A DNA stretch of 64,000 bases from Persephonella marina EX-H1 (GCF_000021565.1 NC_012440.1:1442210-1506209), one strand, 5' to 3'. Shown: positions 34,644 through 46,870, numbered from the stretch's first letter. Numbers and translations are program-made. Notes: generated from the sequence alone by a model not told the origin.

Positions 34644-34672
34644 AATATAACCGAAAAAAAACCGAAAATCAA
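34644..34672 (-). promoter_or_regulatory. lexA promoter with direct-repeat operator candidate
   Basis: On the minus strand, -35 TTGATT (34667-34672) and -10 TATATT (34644-34649) are 17 bases apart. The spacer consists of TTCGGT, five T, TTCGGT: a direct repeat with 11-bp period, one helical turn. This geometry equals the GTTC-N7-GTTC operators of alphaproteobacterial LexA, though the half-site differs. Position and form suggest LexA autoregulation of the whole cassette. The start point would be near 34637, leaving a very short leader. Confidence 0.6.
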
Positions 34673-34740
34673 GTTTTACACCTGTAGGATTTAAGCCGAA
34701 TAAATGTTAAAATATTCATATAAAACAGGGAGGTACACAT

Positions 34741-35835
34741 TTGGAACTTGTAATAGATAAAAATGATCTTCAAAACCTCTTGAAAAAGGCTATATCAGCA
34801 ACAGAAAAAAAATCAGCACTTCCAATACTTTCAAACTTTTTACTTGAAGCAAAGGATGATAAGCTCACAGTTCAGGGTACAGATCTTGAGGTTCATGTTT
34901 CTGTCTCTGTTTTTGCCAAGATTGAGAACGAAGGAACTGCCTGTGTTAATGCTAAAAAATTAACAGATATATCAAGACTTCTCCCGAGCAATGAGGTTTA
35001 TATAAAACTTGAGGACAGCACACTGAAGATAAAATCTGGAAAGACAAAGTACAATCTTCCTGTTGCTCCTTCAGAGGACTTCCCACAGATGTATCCATTT
35101 CCAGAGGATAACGCATTTTTGATCTCAGGAGATAATCTCCAGAAGGCTATAGGAAAAACAGCCTACGCCTCATCTAAAGAGGAAAGCAGATACGCACTTC
35201 AGGGCGTTCTTTTCAGATCGCTTAACGGGAATATAGATGTTGTTGCAACAGACGGACACAGACTCGCACTTTACACTATAGAGAGAACAGGTAAAGGTGA
35301 TATAAACATAATAGTTCCACAGAAGGCTTTAAATGAGCTTAAAAAGCTCCTGACAGGTCTTGAGGATGTTGAGGTTGCAGCTACAGACCAGTACGCATTT
35401 TTCAGAACTAAAGAATGGATACTTATGACAAGACTTTTAGAGGGAGTTTTCCCTGATTATACACAGGTCATCCCTTCAGAGTTCTCAAGGGAGATAAAGA
35501 TAGATAAAAAGGAGTTTCTTGAGTCTATAAAAAGGGTCTCAGCTGTTATAGAAGGAGACACAAAGCCTATAAAGCTCACCTTAAAGCCTGAGATACTTGA
35601 GCTGAAAAGCGTTTCTGTTGAGTATGGAGAGGCTGTTGATGAGCTGAGTGTTGATTATGAAGGTGAGGAGTATTCTATAGGATTCAATGCAAAGTATCTT
35701 ATTGAGGCTGTTGAGGTTATAGATGGGGATGAGGTTGTGATAAAGTTTACAAATCCGAATGCACAGACATTAATAATACCTGCAGATCAGGAAGACAGGT
35801 ATAAAGCCATTGTTATGCCTATGGAAATTTCCTGA
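34741..35835 (+). CDS. dnaN: DNA polymerase III beta sliding clamp
   Basis: Ring-shaped processivity factor for replication and repair polymerases. Three homologous domains are visible, with family segments KSALPILSNFLLEA, YKLPVAPSEDFP-type NLPVAPSEDFPQMY, GVLFRSLNGNIDVVATDGHRLAL, and the C-terminal VMPMEIS, close to the usual VMPMRL clamp end. Length 364 residues is standard. TTG start with GGGAGG ten bases upstream. It is divergent from lexA across a 118-base region and upstream of gyrB by 48 bases, keeping the common dnaN-gyrB proximity although dnaA is absent here. Confidence 0.97.
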   Translation: MELVIDKNDLQNLLKKAISATEKKSALPILSNFLLEAKDDKLTVQGTDLEVHVSVSVFAKIENEGTACVNAKKLTDISRLLPSNEVYIKLEDSTLKIKSGKTKYNLPVAPSEDFPQMYPFPEDNAFLISGDNLQKAIGKTAYASSKEESRYALQGVLFRSLNGNIDVVATDGHRLALYTIERTGKGDINIIVPQKALNELKKLLTGLEDVEVAATDQYAFFRTKEWILMTRLLEGVFPDYTQVIPSEFSREIKIDKKEFLESIKRVSAVIEGDTKPIKLTLKPEILELKSVSVEYGEAVDELSVDYEGEEYSIGFNAKYLIEAVEVIDGDEVVIKFTNPNAQTLIIPADQEDRYKAIVMPMEIS

Positions 35836-35859
35836 TAAATATATATCTTATCCTGCTGA

Positions 35860-38313
<2,454 letters not shown>

Positions 38314-38327
<14 letters not shown>

Positions 38328-38670
38328 CCTCCGGTGGAGGAACTGAAACAATCCAGTCAACTATTATCTCAAGCTCCTCAGGCTGTATCTGTGGATGTGA
38401 AGGCATCTTCATATCAAGGAATTTAAACCATTTACCTGAACTTCCTTTTCTTATAGTTTCCCTCAGATACTGCTTTGTAGCCTCAATATCATTGTTAAAC
38501 TCTTTAAGATATTTTGATTTAACCATATAAAAACTTGGTCCTGCCACAATCCCGTAGTCTGCGTGACAGCCTTCACATCCGTACTTTTTAAAAAGTGCAT
38601 AAGCTTTTTCTTTGTCAGCAGCAAAAGCTAAATTTGATATAAGCAAAAGGGATATTATGAAAACTCTCAT
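38314..38670 (-). CDS. Small periplasmic monohaem cytochrome c
   Basis: 118 residues with a cleavable signal peptide (MRVFIISLLLISNLAFAAD). One haem-binding site CEGCH lies near residue 32, and a probable axial methionine is in DMKMPSHP. This is the class I cytochrome c pattern. The mature protein of about 100 residues should shuttle electrons in the periplasm. The start is ATG 38670, with GGAGG eight bases upstream; the longer upstream extension in the same frame has no conserved character. The C-terminus is proline-rich and lysine-rich (VPPPEEKKK). The partner is unknown. It is convergent with gyrB. Confidence 0.88.
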
Positions 38671-38833
38671 TTTTAACCTCCGTATAACTATACACAGTAT
38701 TATATTTAGTATATCAGAAATTAAAACCAAGGCTTTACAATATTACGAACAGAGGCTAAATTAATAATTCAAACATCTGTGTAATCAGAGTTAATAAGAG
38801 ACTCTTGGAATAATTAAACGGGAGAACCTCTAT

Positions 38834-41350
38834 ATGAACGGTTCTTATATAGGGTATTTAGATATAACGGACATATTCAAGAATCCTCTCTTTAAGGGGG
38901 GAGAGGTTGTATTCTTTCTTTTAGATAAAGATCTGAACTTTAAAAATGTAAGCGAAAATATCAAAACTGTTCTTGGCTATTCATCCGATCAGCTGGTAAA
39001 TAACAGGGTGAATTTTCTGGATATTGTTCACAGTGACGATATTAATAAGGTTAAAGACATTCCTAAAAAGATTTTAGACAGAAAAGGTCTGTTTCAGATA
39101 GATAACCTAAAGCTTAGATCAAAAGATGGAAAGGAGGTTTATGTATCCTGCAGAAAGATATATATAAAAGGAAAAGATTCAGATTATTTTATAGGTTACA
39201 TACTTGATAAAACAAAAGAGGTTGAGGAACGATCGCTCTTTGAGACTATATCAAAGGTTGCCCCTATAGGTATTTTTCTCCAGAGGAAAGGGAGGCTTGT
39301 TTTTGTAAATAAAAAAGTGGAAGAGATAACTGAGTACAGTGAGAAAGAGCTTCTGGATATGGATGATATCCTGCTTATAGTACATCCTGAAGACAGGAAA
39401 AAGGTAAAAGAAGTTATTGAATTAAGAAATAAAGGGATAAAAAAGTTTGCAAACTACAGGATAAAGATTATAACAAAAAGCAACAGGATTAAATGGATTC
39501 ATATAAATTCTGAAACTGTTTCCTATCACGGTGAGTACTCAGGAATTGGGACGATAGAGGATATAACAAAGGAGGTTCATCTTGAAAAGGCAAAGGAACT
39601 TCTGTTCAGGATAAACAGACTGATAATGAAGATAAGCGAGATAGACGTTCTTTTAAAGGCTGTAGTTGATACACTTATCAGTGTTGATGACTTTTCTGAT
39701 GTTTTCATTGCAGAGGTTGATGAGAACGGACAGATAGTTCCCAAGTACTTTGATAAAGGGAGTGTTATAACAAACCTTTTCAACAGACTTGAGAGTCTTC
39801 CAGAAAGAGAGGTTCTTAACAAGATGGACTATTTTTATATAAGGGATGTTGAGGAAGTTGAGGATTTTGAAAACTGGAAAGAGTATGTAAAAACTGCAGG
39901 GGCTGGATCGGTCCTTCTTATACCTATATTTATCCACGACAGTATTAAGTATGTGATCGTCATATACGCAAGGGAGAAAGACTACTTTTTTGATGAGGAG
40001 ATATCCATATACAGAGAGATATCGGATGATGTTGGGTTTGGTATAAGGTATATACAGCAGCAGAAAGATCTCTTCCACAAGGAGTTTTTTGATACGCTGA
40101 CAGATCTTGGAAACAGAAAGTTACTTCTATCTGAACTTAAAGAGCTTGTAAGAGAGGAGGAGGAGTTCTATCTGGTTTTTTTAGATATATACAACTTCAG
40201 ATTTATAAATGAAATATACGGCGAGAAGGTGGGGGACTTACTTCTAAGGGAGATCGCAGATACACTTAAAGAGTTTTTAGACGGTTACAAGATATTCAGG
40301 TCAGGATCGGACACATTCACAGTTGTTGTGAGGGATAAGGATATAATGTCCGTTCTTGAAAAAATAAGGCTTGCCTTTACAATACCATTTTCTATAGAGG
40401 ATCATATTATCCATCTTGATTTTAATGTTTCTGTTGTTAAGTATCCTGAAGATGGTAAGTCAGAGACAGATATATACATAAAAGGTGAAAGAACGCTGGA
40501 ACTCTCAAAAAGTAAGGGAAAAAATCATATACTTTTCTATAACGAAAAGGATTACCAGAAGGTTAAAACTATAAAGGAGATAGAAGAAAAGATAGAAACA
40601 GCTCTTATAGAAAACCAGTTCACATTCAATCTTCAGCCTGTTGTTGATTTTAAAACTGATAGTGTGATCGCCGCTGAAGCTCTGATAAGATGGAAAACGC
40701 CTGAAGGAGAGTACATACCACCATCTGAGTTTATACCTATAGCTGAAAAAACAGGACAGATAAAGGATATTGATAATCTTATGCTTGTTAAGGTCAACGA
40801 TATTATAAACAGATGGAAGAGGGAAGGTTTAAACCCTGTAAAGATATCAGTGAATGTAACTCCCCAGAATATAGAAGAGATCATATACAAGATAAAATCA
40901 ACAAATAAGATGGTATTTTTCAAGGTTCCTGAAGGGGAGCTTCTTTTAAACAGTAAGTACATAATAATGGAGATAACTGAAAGGGATCTTCTTGATCTTT
41001 ACAGACAGAAAAAGGATATAGACAATCTGAGAAAGATGGGATTTGAGATATCTATAGATGATTTTGGTACAGGTTTTTCAACATTAAAATATCTGGCTAA
41101 TATAAATGTTGATTCTATAAAGATTGATATGTCCTTTATAAAGGATATGCTTATTGATGAGAATGTTCATAAACTGGTCCAGTCTATAATTAACATAGCA
41201 AAGATATTCAATATAAAAACAATAGCTGAAGGTGTTGAGACTGAAGAGCAGTATATTGAGCTTAAAAAGTTAGGCTGTGACAGGTATCAGGGTTATTACT
41301 TCTCTCCACCACTTGAGCCTGAAGAGTTTGTAAAATTCCTTAAGAAGTAG
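38834..41350 (+). CDS. Cyclic-di-GMP signalling protein: PAS-PAS-GAF-GGDEF(degenerate)-EAL
   Basis: 838-residue cytoplasmic protein. Two PAS domains (about 20-135 and 140-260) precede a GAF-like region (about 265-410), a GGDEF domain (about 415-580) and an EAL domain (about 590-838). The GGDEF signature is GSDTF, so cyclase activity is probably lost, although it may bind GTP. The EAL domain keeps EALIRW (Glu615), EITERD, DDFGTGFSTLKYL, IKIDMSFIKD and EGVETEEQ, so phosphodiesterase activity is expected. I infer a c-di-GMP hydrolase tuned by a small ligand or redox cofactor through the PAS/GAF sensors. The last 55 bases overlap the end of the convergent RND pump gene. Confidence 0.92.
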   Translation: MNGSYIGYLDITDIFKNPLFKGGEVVFFLLDKDLNFKNVSENIKTVLGYSSDQLVNNRVNFLDIVHSDDINKVKDIPKKILDRKGLFQIDNLKLRSKDGKEVYVSCRKIYIKGKDSDYFIGYILDKTKEVEERSLFETISKVAPIGIFLQRKGRLVFVNKKVEEITEYSEKELLDMDDILLIVHPEDRKKVKEVIELRNKGIKKFANYRIKIITKSNRIKWIHINSETVSYHGEYSGIGTIEDITKEVHLEKAKELLFRINRLIMKISEIDVLLKAVVDTLISVDDFSDVFIAEVDENGQIVPKYFDKGSVITNLFNRLESLPEREVLNKMDYFYIRDVEEVEDFENWKEYVKTAGAGSVLLIPIFIHDSIKYVIVIYAREKDYFFDEEISIYREISDDVGFGIRYIQQQKDLFHKEFFDTLTDLGNRKLLLSELKELVREEEEFYLVFLDIYNFRFINEIYGEKVGDLLLREIADTLKEFLDGYKIFRSGSDTFTVVVRDKDIMSVLEKIRLAFTIPFSIEDHIIHLDFNVSVVKYPEDGKSETDIYIKGERTLELSKSKGKNHILFYNEKDYQKVKTIKEIEEKIETALIENQFTFNLQPVVDFKTDSVIAAEALIRWKTPEGEYIPPSEFIPIAEKTGQIKDIDNLMLVKVNDIINRWKREGLNPVKISVNVTPQNIEEIIYKIKSTNKMVFFKVPEGELLLNSKYIIMEITERDLLDLYRQKKDIDNLRKMGFEISIDDFGTGFSTLKYLANINVDSIKIDMSFIKDMLIDENVHKLVQSIINIAKIFNIKTIAEGVETEEQYIELKKLGCDRYQGYYFSPPLEPEEFVKFLKK

Positions 41351-44300
41351 TAAACAAGAGGAACGAATATCAGTGTGAGGAATGTTCCCACAATGAGTCC
41401 ACCTATTGCCACAACGGCAAGAGGGGCAAGTCTTTCAAGCCCTAAAGCCCATGCAAAAGCGATAGGTACCATACCTGCAGATGTTGCAAAGGCTGTCATA
41501 AGTACAGGTCTGGTCCTTATATTTATACTCTCTAATACAGCTTTTTTTAGATCTCTGTTTTTTTCATAATGCATGGTTATAAAATCTATCAACAGAATGG
41601 AGTTCTTTACTATTATTCCTGACAGCAGTATAAGCCCCATCATAGCTGGTAGCGATCTATGGTAATCGGCCAGTAGTAAAGCCCATATTCCACCTATAAC
41701 AGCAAGTGGGATTGCTGATATTATTGATGTTGGTGCTGAGAATGATCTGAATGTAGGAACCATAGAGAAAAAGAGCAGAACTATACCGAACCCGACAGCT
41801 TTAAACATCCTTCCGAGTGAATCAGACAGCTGTTTTACCTCGCCCTGATCGCTTATCTCATAACCGTGAGGAATTTTAAGATCATCTAACGCTTTTTCTG
41901 TTCTTCCTGCAATGTGTGTTACAGCTCCCTTTTCTCTGAAGCCGATAATATCTATCGTATATCTCAGATCCTGTCTTGTGATTATCGTCGGTTCAACAAT
42001 CTTTTCTAACTTTGCGAATACAGAGAAAGGAACTTTCCCTTTAGGTGTGTCTATATAATACTCATTGAGTTGATCTATGTAGGATCTCTTAGCTTCCGGA
42101 AGGATTAATTTTATACCGACGGGGTTCTCATTCTGTATGTTCATAAGTGATACATTTGCTCCTTTTACAAAGGCTGATATCTGGGAGATAAAACTGTATG
42201 GTGTGAGTCCAAACTGTTCAAGCCTTTCACTGTTCAGAACAATCCTGTAAGATACCTTGTCCATATCCCAGTTTTTGTATACAGATTTCAGCCCTGTTAC
42301 ATTTTCCATCCTTCTCAGTATCTCATTTCCGATAGAATCAAGTCTGGATAGGTCATCACCAGATACCATGATATCAACGGTACCTTTTATATTTGACATT
42401 GGTGTGGCACCGTACTCAAATACAGAGACATACTTTATATCTGGTAACTGTGATATCTTTTTATAAAGATCCCTCTGTATCTTCCATATATCCTTTTCCC
42501 TGTCAAATCTCGTGTTGTATGTAACTGTTATCGTTACAGACTGTGGGGAGTTTGATCCGATTGATAGTACACCGGGTTCTGATCCTACAGCTGTGGATAT
42601 CTTTTCTACGTTTTTATCTGAGGATATAATCCTGTTTATTCTTTCTGTTATCTTTTCAACCTTTTCTGGAGATATGTTTGAGTTCAGAATCACATTCAAT
42701 TTTACTATCCCCGTATCCATAGGAGGCATCATCTCATTTCCAAGAACCGGTATAACAAATCTGACACTTAAGATAAGAACAGCTATTAACGGTATAAAGT
42801 ACACCAGTGGATGAACCTTTCCATAAACAGCTCTTTTTACAGCACCTGTATAAAAATTTTTTAAAGGCTCGAGTAATACTGATACAACCTGGTAAACCTT
42901 TTTCTCAAATATGTTTTTTCCTTCAGTTTTTTTGAGTATATACGGGGATATAAGGGGGATAAATGTTATAGAAACAAAGTAAGAGACCCACAGAGCTATA
43001 AGCAATGTCTCCGATAGAGGTCTGAATATCTTTTCCGGATAATCTCCAACAAACAGAAGGGGAACAAGAACAGAAGATGTGGCAACAGTTCCTCCTAAGA
43101 TAGCAAGCATGACCTCTTCAGTTCCTTTCAGAACTGCTGTTTTTACATCCTCACCTAGCTGGTGGAGATGCCTCTCTATATTTTCAAGGACGACAACAGC
43201 ATCATCTATGAGCATTCCAAGGGCGAGAATAACAGCTGTCAGGGTTACTATATTGAACTGGATATCAAAAAGCCACATAAAACCTATCGTTATACTGTAA
43301 ACGAAAGGTATTGATAAAGCAGCAACGATCATCTGGCGTATATTTGCAAGGAAAAGAAAGATTACGATTGAGACAAAGATTATCGCATCCCTTAAAGCCT
43401 CAAACATATTTGATATGCTGAGGGATATGATCCTTTCCTGTGTGTCAGCTATCTCAAATTTTAGAGATGGGTATAACTTCTCAAGCTCCTTTACTTTTTC
43501 TTTTACATTATGGATAGTATCAAGGGCTGAAGCATCTATACTTCTCTGAACGGCGATAGCTACTGCCTTTTTCCCGTTTCCAAAATATAAGGAGAAGTTG
43601 TCCGGATAGCCGTACCGTACAGATGCTATATCACCAAGTCTGACATTATCCCTTATTACCAGATCTTTGATTCTATTTATATCTCTGAACTTACCGTCGT
43701 ACTTTATAAGGAAATAACCTTCATCATTTATGATAAATCCTGCAGGGTATGTTATGTTCGACTCCCTTATCTTTCTTATTACAAGATCAACCGGGATGTT
43801 AAGTCTGTTCAGCTTTTCACTGTTCAGCTCTATGTATAGCTCCTTTCTGTATCCGCCAAAAATATCAACATTCTCAACACCTTCAACCTTTAAAAGCTGA
43901 TCTTTTATCTGGTTTTCCGCTAACTGTCTTACATCCGCAAGTGAGATTGATCTGTCTTTGGGATATACAGCATAAACTAAAACAGGCTGTGTGTTTGAGA
44001 ATATCCTGTATATAGCGGGATCTTTTATATTTTCTGGAAGTTTTCCCTTTACTTTTGATAGTGCATTTGAGACATCCGTTACCGCCTCTGAGAAATCCTT
44101 TCCATACTCAAACTCAGCCGTTATAACAGCCATCCCGTCAGTAATTGATGATCTTACGGTTCTCAGTCTGTCTATGGTGTAAAGCTGCTTTTCAATGGGG
44201 ATAACAATGTTCTCAGATATATCCTTGGCAGAGGAGCCTTCCTGTGTTATAACTACAGCCACCTGAGGTCTGTCTGCATCAGGAAAAAGATTTCTGTCCT

Positions 44301-44397
44301 GATGAAAGTATCCATATATACCTATAATCGAGAATATTATTATCAGTGATAATGTCGTATGATGATTTTTCAGAATAAAATGTGTAAACTTTTCCAT
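41296..44397 (-). CDS. RND-family efflux pump, inner-membrane subunit (AcrB/MdtC type)
   Basis: Proton-driven trimeric pump of 1033 residues with 12 membrane helices and two large periplasmic loops. The N-terminus has the amphipathic start followed by FPDADRPQVAVVITQEGSSAKDI. The TM4 proton-relay aspartates are in ILALGMLIDDAVVVLENIERHL, and the second-half equivalent is LLSGIIVKNSILLIDFI. The hydrophobe/amphiphile type is more likely than the heavy-metal type, but the substrate is unknown. It starts one base after the adaptor gene and is the last of the tolC-adaptor-pump operon. Its final 18 codons overlap the EAL gene on the other strand. Confidence 0.93.
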   Translation of the reverse strand: MEKFTHFILKNHHTTLSLIIIFSIIGIYGYFHQDRNLFPDADRPQVAVVITQEGSSAKDISENIVIPIEKQLYTIDRLRTVRSSITDGMAVITAEFEYGKDFSEAVTDVSNALSKVKGKLPENIKDPAIYRIFSNTQPVLVYAVYPKDRSISLADVRQLAENQIKDQLLKVEGVENVDIFGGYRKELYIELNSEKLNRLNIPVDLVIRKIRESNITYPAGFIINDEGYFLIKYDGKFRDINRIKDLVIRDNVRLGDIASVRYGYPDNFSLYFGNGKKAVAIAVQRSIDASALDTIHNVKEKVKELEKLYPSLKFEIADTQERIISLSISNMFEALRDAIIFVSIVIFLFLANIRQMIVAALSIPFVYSITIGFMWLFDIQFNIVTLTAVILALGMLIDDAVVVLENIERHLHQLGEDVKTAVLKGTEEVMLAILGGTVATSSVLVPLLFVGDYPEKIFRPLSETLLIALWVSYFVSITFIPLISPYILKKTEGKNIFEKKVYQVVSVLLEPLKNFYTGAVKRAVYGKVHPLVYFIPLIAVLILSVRFVIPVLGNEMMPPMDTGIVKLNVILNSNISPEKVEKITERINRIISSDKNVEKISTAVGSEPGVLSIGSNSPQSVTITVTYNTRFDREKDIWKIQRDLYKKISQLPDIKYVSVFEYGATPMSNIKGTVDIMVSGDDLSRLDSIGNEILRRMENVTGLKSVYKNWDMDKVSYRIVLNSERLEQFGLTPYSFISQISAFVKGANVSLMNIQNENPVGIKLILPEAKRSYIDQLNEYYIDTPKGKVPFSVFAKLEKIVEPTIITRQDLRYTIDIIGFREKGAVTHIAGRTEKALDDLKIPHGYEISDQGEVKQLSDSLGRMFKAVGFGIVLLFFSMVPTFRSFSAPTSIISAIPLAVIGGIWALLLADYHRSLPAMMGLILLSGIIVKNSILLIDFITMHYEKNRDLKKAVLESINIRTRPVLMTAFATSAGMVPIAFAWALGLERLAPLAVVAIGGLIVGTFLTLIFVPLVYYFLRNFTNSSGSSGGEK

Positions 44398-44398
44398 C

Positions 44399-45565
44399 CT
44401 AATCCTTACCTTCTGTAACTATTTTTCCTTTTCCCATGAATAAGGCTCTTCTCAGTGTTGGGTCTGACCCCACGGCAACAACCATTCCTTCAGTTAGATC
44501 ACCTTTAACAACAGCTTTATCCCTGTATACCCCTTTTAGCTCTACAGGTATTTTTATAAATTTTCCTTTTTTCTCTGTTATAACGTATCTTTTTCCGGTC
44601 AGATCAAGTATTGAGTTGACAGGTACTATAAAACCGTCATCCGTTTCTAAATAGATCTTCACAGGGATGTTAACTCCAACAGGAATATTTCCCAGACTGT
44701 CTGACTTTATCTCAATCTGGGGCAGTTTTATCTCTGATGTTACATATTTCTTAGATATATATCCTTTTATATCTCTCCCGTTAAATGCTATCTTTACAGG
44801 ATATCCTTCATCAATTCTGTTGTATATATCTGGAGGGATGTTTACCAGAATCTTTCTGCCTGTGTAAACCTCCAAAACAGGTTTTCCTGCAACAGCGAAG
44901 CTACCTTCATAAAGGAATATCCTTCCGATCTGACCATTAACAGGAGATCTGACAGTTCCGTATTCTGCAAATATCTCAAGTGATTTTATCTTACTCAGAA
45001 GAGATTCTATCTTTTTGTTCAGCGCATCTATACTTTTCTGGATTACTTTCAGGTCTGTTTCTGCTTTTACAAGTTTCAGGTGTGAAAGTTCTAATGCTTC
45101 CTCTGGTATTGCCTTATTTTCAAAAAGTATCCTGTCCCTTTCGTATATATTTTTTGTGTATTTGTAGTTTGCTTTAGCTGTTTTCAGTTTTTCCCTGTTA
45201 ATCTCAATCTGATCACGGAGATACTCAACCTCTTTTTTCAATGATTTTATATCTTCCTCTATCTGTCTTGTGTCTATGACGGCTATAGTCTGACCTTTTT
45301 TAACTGTATCTCCCTCTTTTACATTCAGTTTCAGGATATTCCCCGTTATTTTTGATGAGAGCTTTACAGTCTTCTCGGGAAAGACGGAGCCTGTAAAATC
45401 TCTGTAAATCTCAAGTTTTCCCCTTTTCACAGCCTTTCCCTCAAGAATAACAGAAACAGGTTCTGGTTTTATATCATTTTCAAGGGCTTTTCTTTTTTCC
45501 CTGAGGATCTTTATTCCTCCTGCTATTAAAAGGAAGACAATAAAGAACGCTATATATTTCCTCAT
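44399..45565 (-). CDS. RND efflux periplasmic adaptor (membrane fusion protein)
   Basis: Links the RND pump to the TolC channel. There is an N-terminal membrane anchor (YIAFFIVFLLIAGGIKIL), then a biotinyl-lipoyl-like half (GNILKLNVKEGDTVKKGQTIAVID), a long alpha-helical hairpin (about residues 90-190), the second lipoyl half (GTVRSPVNGQIGRIFLYEGSF) and a beta-barrel region. The start is ATG 45565, with GAGG six bases upstream, one base after the tolC stop. An upstream in-frame GTG at 45577 is less likely. Length 388 residues. The spacing on both sides shows a single operon. Confidence 0.92.
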   Translation of the reverse strand: MRKYIAFFIVFLLIAGGIKILREKRKALENDIKPEPVSVILEGKAVKRGKLEIYRDFTGSVFPEKTVKLSSKITGNILKLNVKEGDTVKKGQTIAVIDTRQIEEDIKSLKKEVEYLRDQIEINREKLKTAKANYKYTKNIYERDRILFENKAIPEEALELSHLKLVKAETDLKVIQKSIDALNKKIESLLSKIKSLEIFAEYGTVRSPVNGQIGRIFLYEGSFAVAGKPVLEVYTGRKILVNIPPDIYNRIDEGYPVKIAFNGRDIKGYISKKYVTSEIKLPQIEIKSDSLGNIPVGVNIPVKIYLETDDGFIVPVNSILDLTGKRYVITEKKGKFIKIPVELKGVYRDKAVVKGDLTEGMVVAVGSDPTLRRALFMGKGKIVTEGKD

Positions 45566-45566
45566 A

Positions 45567-46814
45567 TCATTCCTCACTGATTAAGTAGTTAAGGTATGCA
45601 ATCTCTGCTTCCCTTTTATAAAAGGCTTCGTAGTATCTTGTCTCTGCTGATATTCTGTCTGATTTTGCTTTCAGCAGGTCAAATATATCAGATACACCGT
45701 TTTCATACTTTATCTTTTCTATCCTTTCTATCTCTTTTGCAAACTCTATCCTTTTTTTGGCTGATACTATCTCCTCTTCATAGATCCTTATTCTGTTTAA
45801 TACCGTATTTATCTCCTTTTTCAGATTTAAAAAAGCAGATCTCTCCCTCTCACTGTAAAAAAGATACTCTTTCCTCCCTTCAGAAACAGCAGAAGCTCTC
45901 CTGCCAAAATCAAACAGGGTATACCTTATATTTAAACTGATCTTATAGAAATCAAAACTTTCTCCAAGTGCATACTTTTTTGAGTATGCTAGATCAAGAT
46001 CAACCCGTGGATAGTATGCAGATTTCTGCCTCTTTATGAGATTTTTAGCTTTTATTTTATTTAGCTGTTCTTTCTTTATATAAAGTAGATCTTCATACCC
46101 TTTTATCTCCGGAACAGGACTGCTTTTATTTATATCGCTCAGTCTATCAAGTTCTATGTCTTCCCTGCCTACAAGGGTCTTTATTGTGTATTTCAGATCT
46201 TCTATTTTGAGTGTTATCTTTTTCAGCTCCGTTTCGGCCTCTTTTAGCTGGTAATCTACTTTCAGCAGATCAACCTCAGCTTTCTTTCCGGCTTTTACAG
46301 ATACGATCACGTTTTCTTTCAGCTTTTTAAGGGAACTGATATAACTTTCCACAGCCTTTTTCTGCTTTTCAAAGGAAAGTATCTGAAGGTAAGATGATTT
46401 TATACGGTATACAAGCTGATTTTTTGTGAGTCTTTCCTCAGTATCTGCTATCTTACCGCCTATACGTGATATTTTCAGATCTGTCTCAGTTCTGAAGCCT
46501 GTAAATAAAGGGACGCTGTAGCCTATACCAAAACTGTAAAAGTTGTTGGCAAAAGTCATTCCTGATATTCCTTTTTTCGGGTCTAAAAAACCGAGGTTTG
46601 TTTTCTCGCTGAAGTGATCAAAACCTCCATAAATGTATAACTTTCCGTATCTTGAGGATCTTATCTGTTTTTCTTTCTCCAGGTATATCTCTTTTTTTAT
46701 CCTTTTTTGCTTTAAATAGGGGCTGCTGATTAGAGCCTGCTGTATAAGCTGGTCTAAGGTCACCCCAAAGGATGAGAAACTTATAATAAGCAGTAAGGCG
46801 ATTACTCTTTTCAT
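45567..46814 (-). CDS. TolC-family outer-membrane efflux protein
   Basis: Forms the outer-membrane duct of the tripartite pump. It has a signal peptide (MKRVIALLLIISFSSFG, mature start near 18-19) and two OEP repeats (about residues 25-205 and 215-410). Long coiled-coil helices rich in Lys/Glu carry the typical segments LKKLKENVIVSVKAGKKAEVDLL and ERIEKIKYENGVSDIFDLLKAKSD. Length 415 residues is normal. It is the first gene of the operon and has a near-consensus promoter with a palindrome over the start point. The ribosome site is weak (GATGGG), and the leader is about 20 bases. Confidence 0.92.
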   Translation of the reverse strand: MKRVIALLLIISFSSFGVTLDQLIQQALISSPYLKQKRIKKEIYLEKEKQIRSSRYGKLYIYGGFDHFSEKTNLGFLDPKKGISGMTFANNFYSFGIGYSVPLFTGFRTETDLKISRIGGKIADTEERLTKNQLVYRIKSSYLQILSFEKQKKAVESYISSLKKLKENVIVSVKAGKKAEVDLLKVDYQLKEAETELKKITLKIEDLKYTIKTLVGREDIELDRLSDINKSSPVPEIKGYEDLLYIKKEQLNKIKAKNLIKRQKSAYYPRVDLDLAYSKKYALGESFDFYKISLNIRYTLFDFGRRASAVSEGRKEYLFYSERERSAFLNLKKEINTVLNRIRIYEEEIVSAKKRIEFAKEIERIEKIKYENGVSDIFDLLKAKSDRISAETRYYEAFYKREAEIAYLNYLISEE

Positions 46815-46820
46815 CCCATC

Positions 46821-46870
46821 TAAGTTATATAATTATAACTTAATATATTCTCAAAACTTCTTGATGTCAA
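46821..46870 (-). promoter_or_regulatory. Promoter and palindromic operator of the RND efflux operon
   Basis: Minus strand: consensus TTGACA (46865-46870), 17-base spacer, TATATT (46842-46847). A 22-bp inverted repeat (46821-46842) with 9-bp perfect arms TAAGTTATA/TATAACTTA around a 4-base centre covers the expected start point and ends at the -10. This is where a MarR- or TetR-type repressor would bind. No regulator gene is adjacent. Confidence 0.72.
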
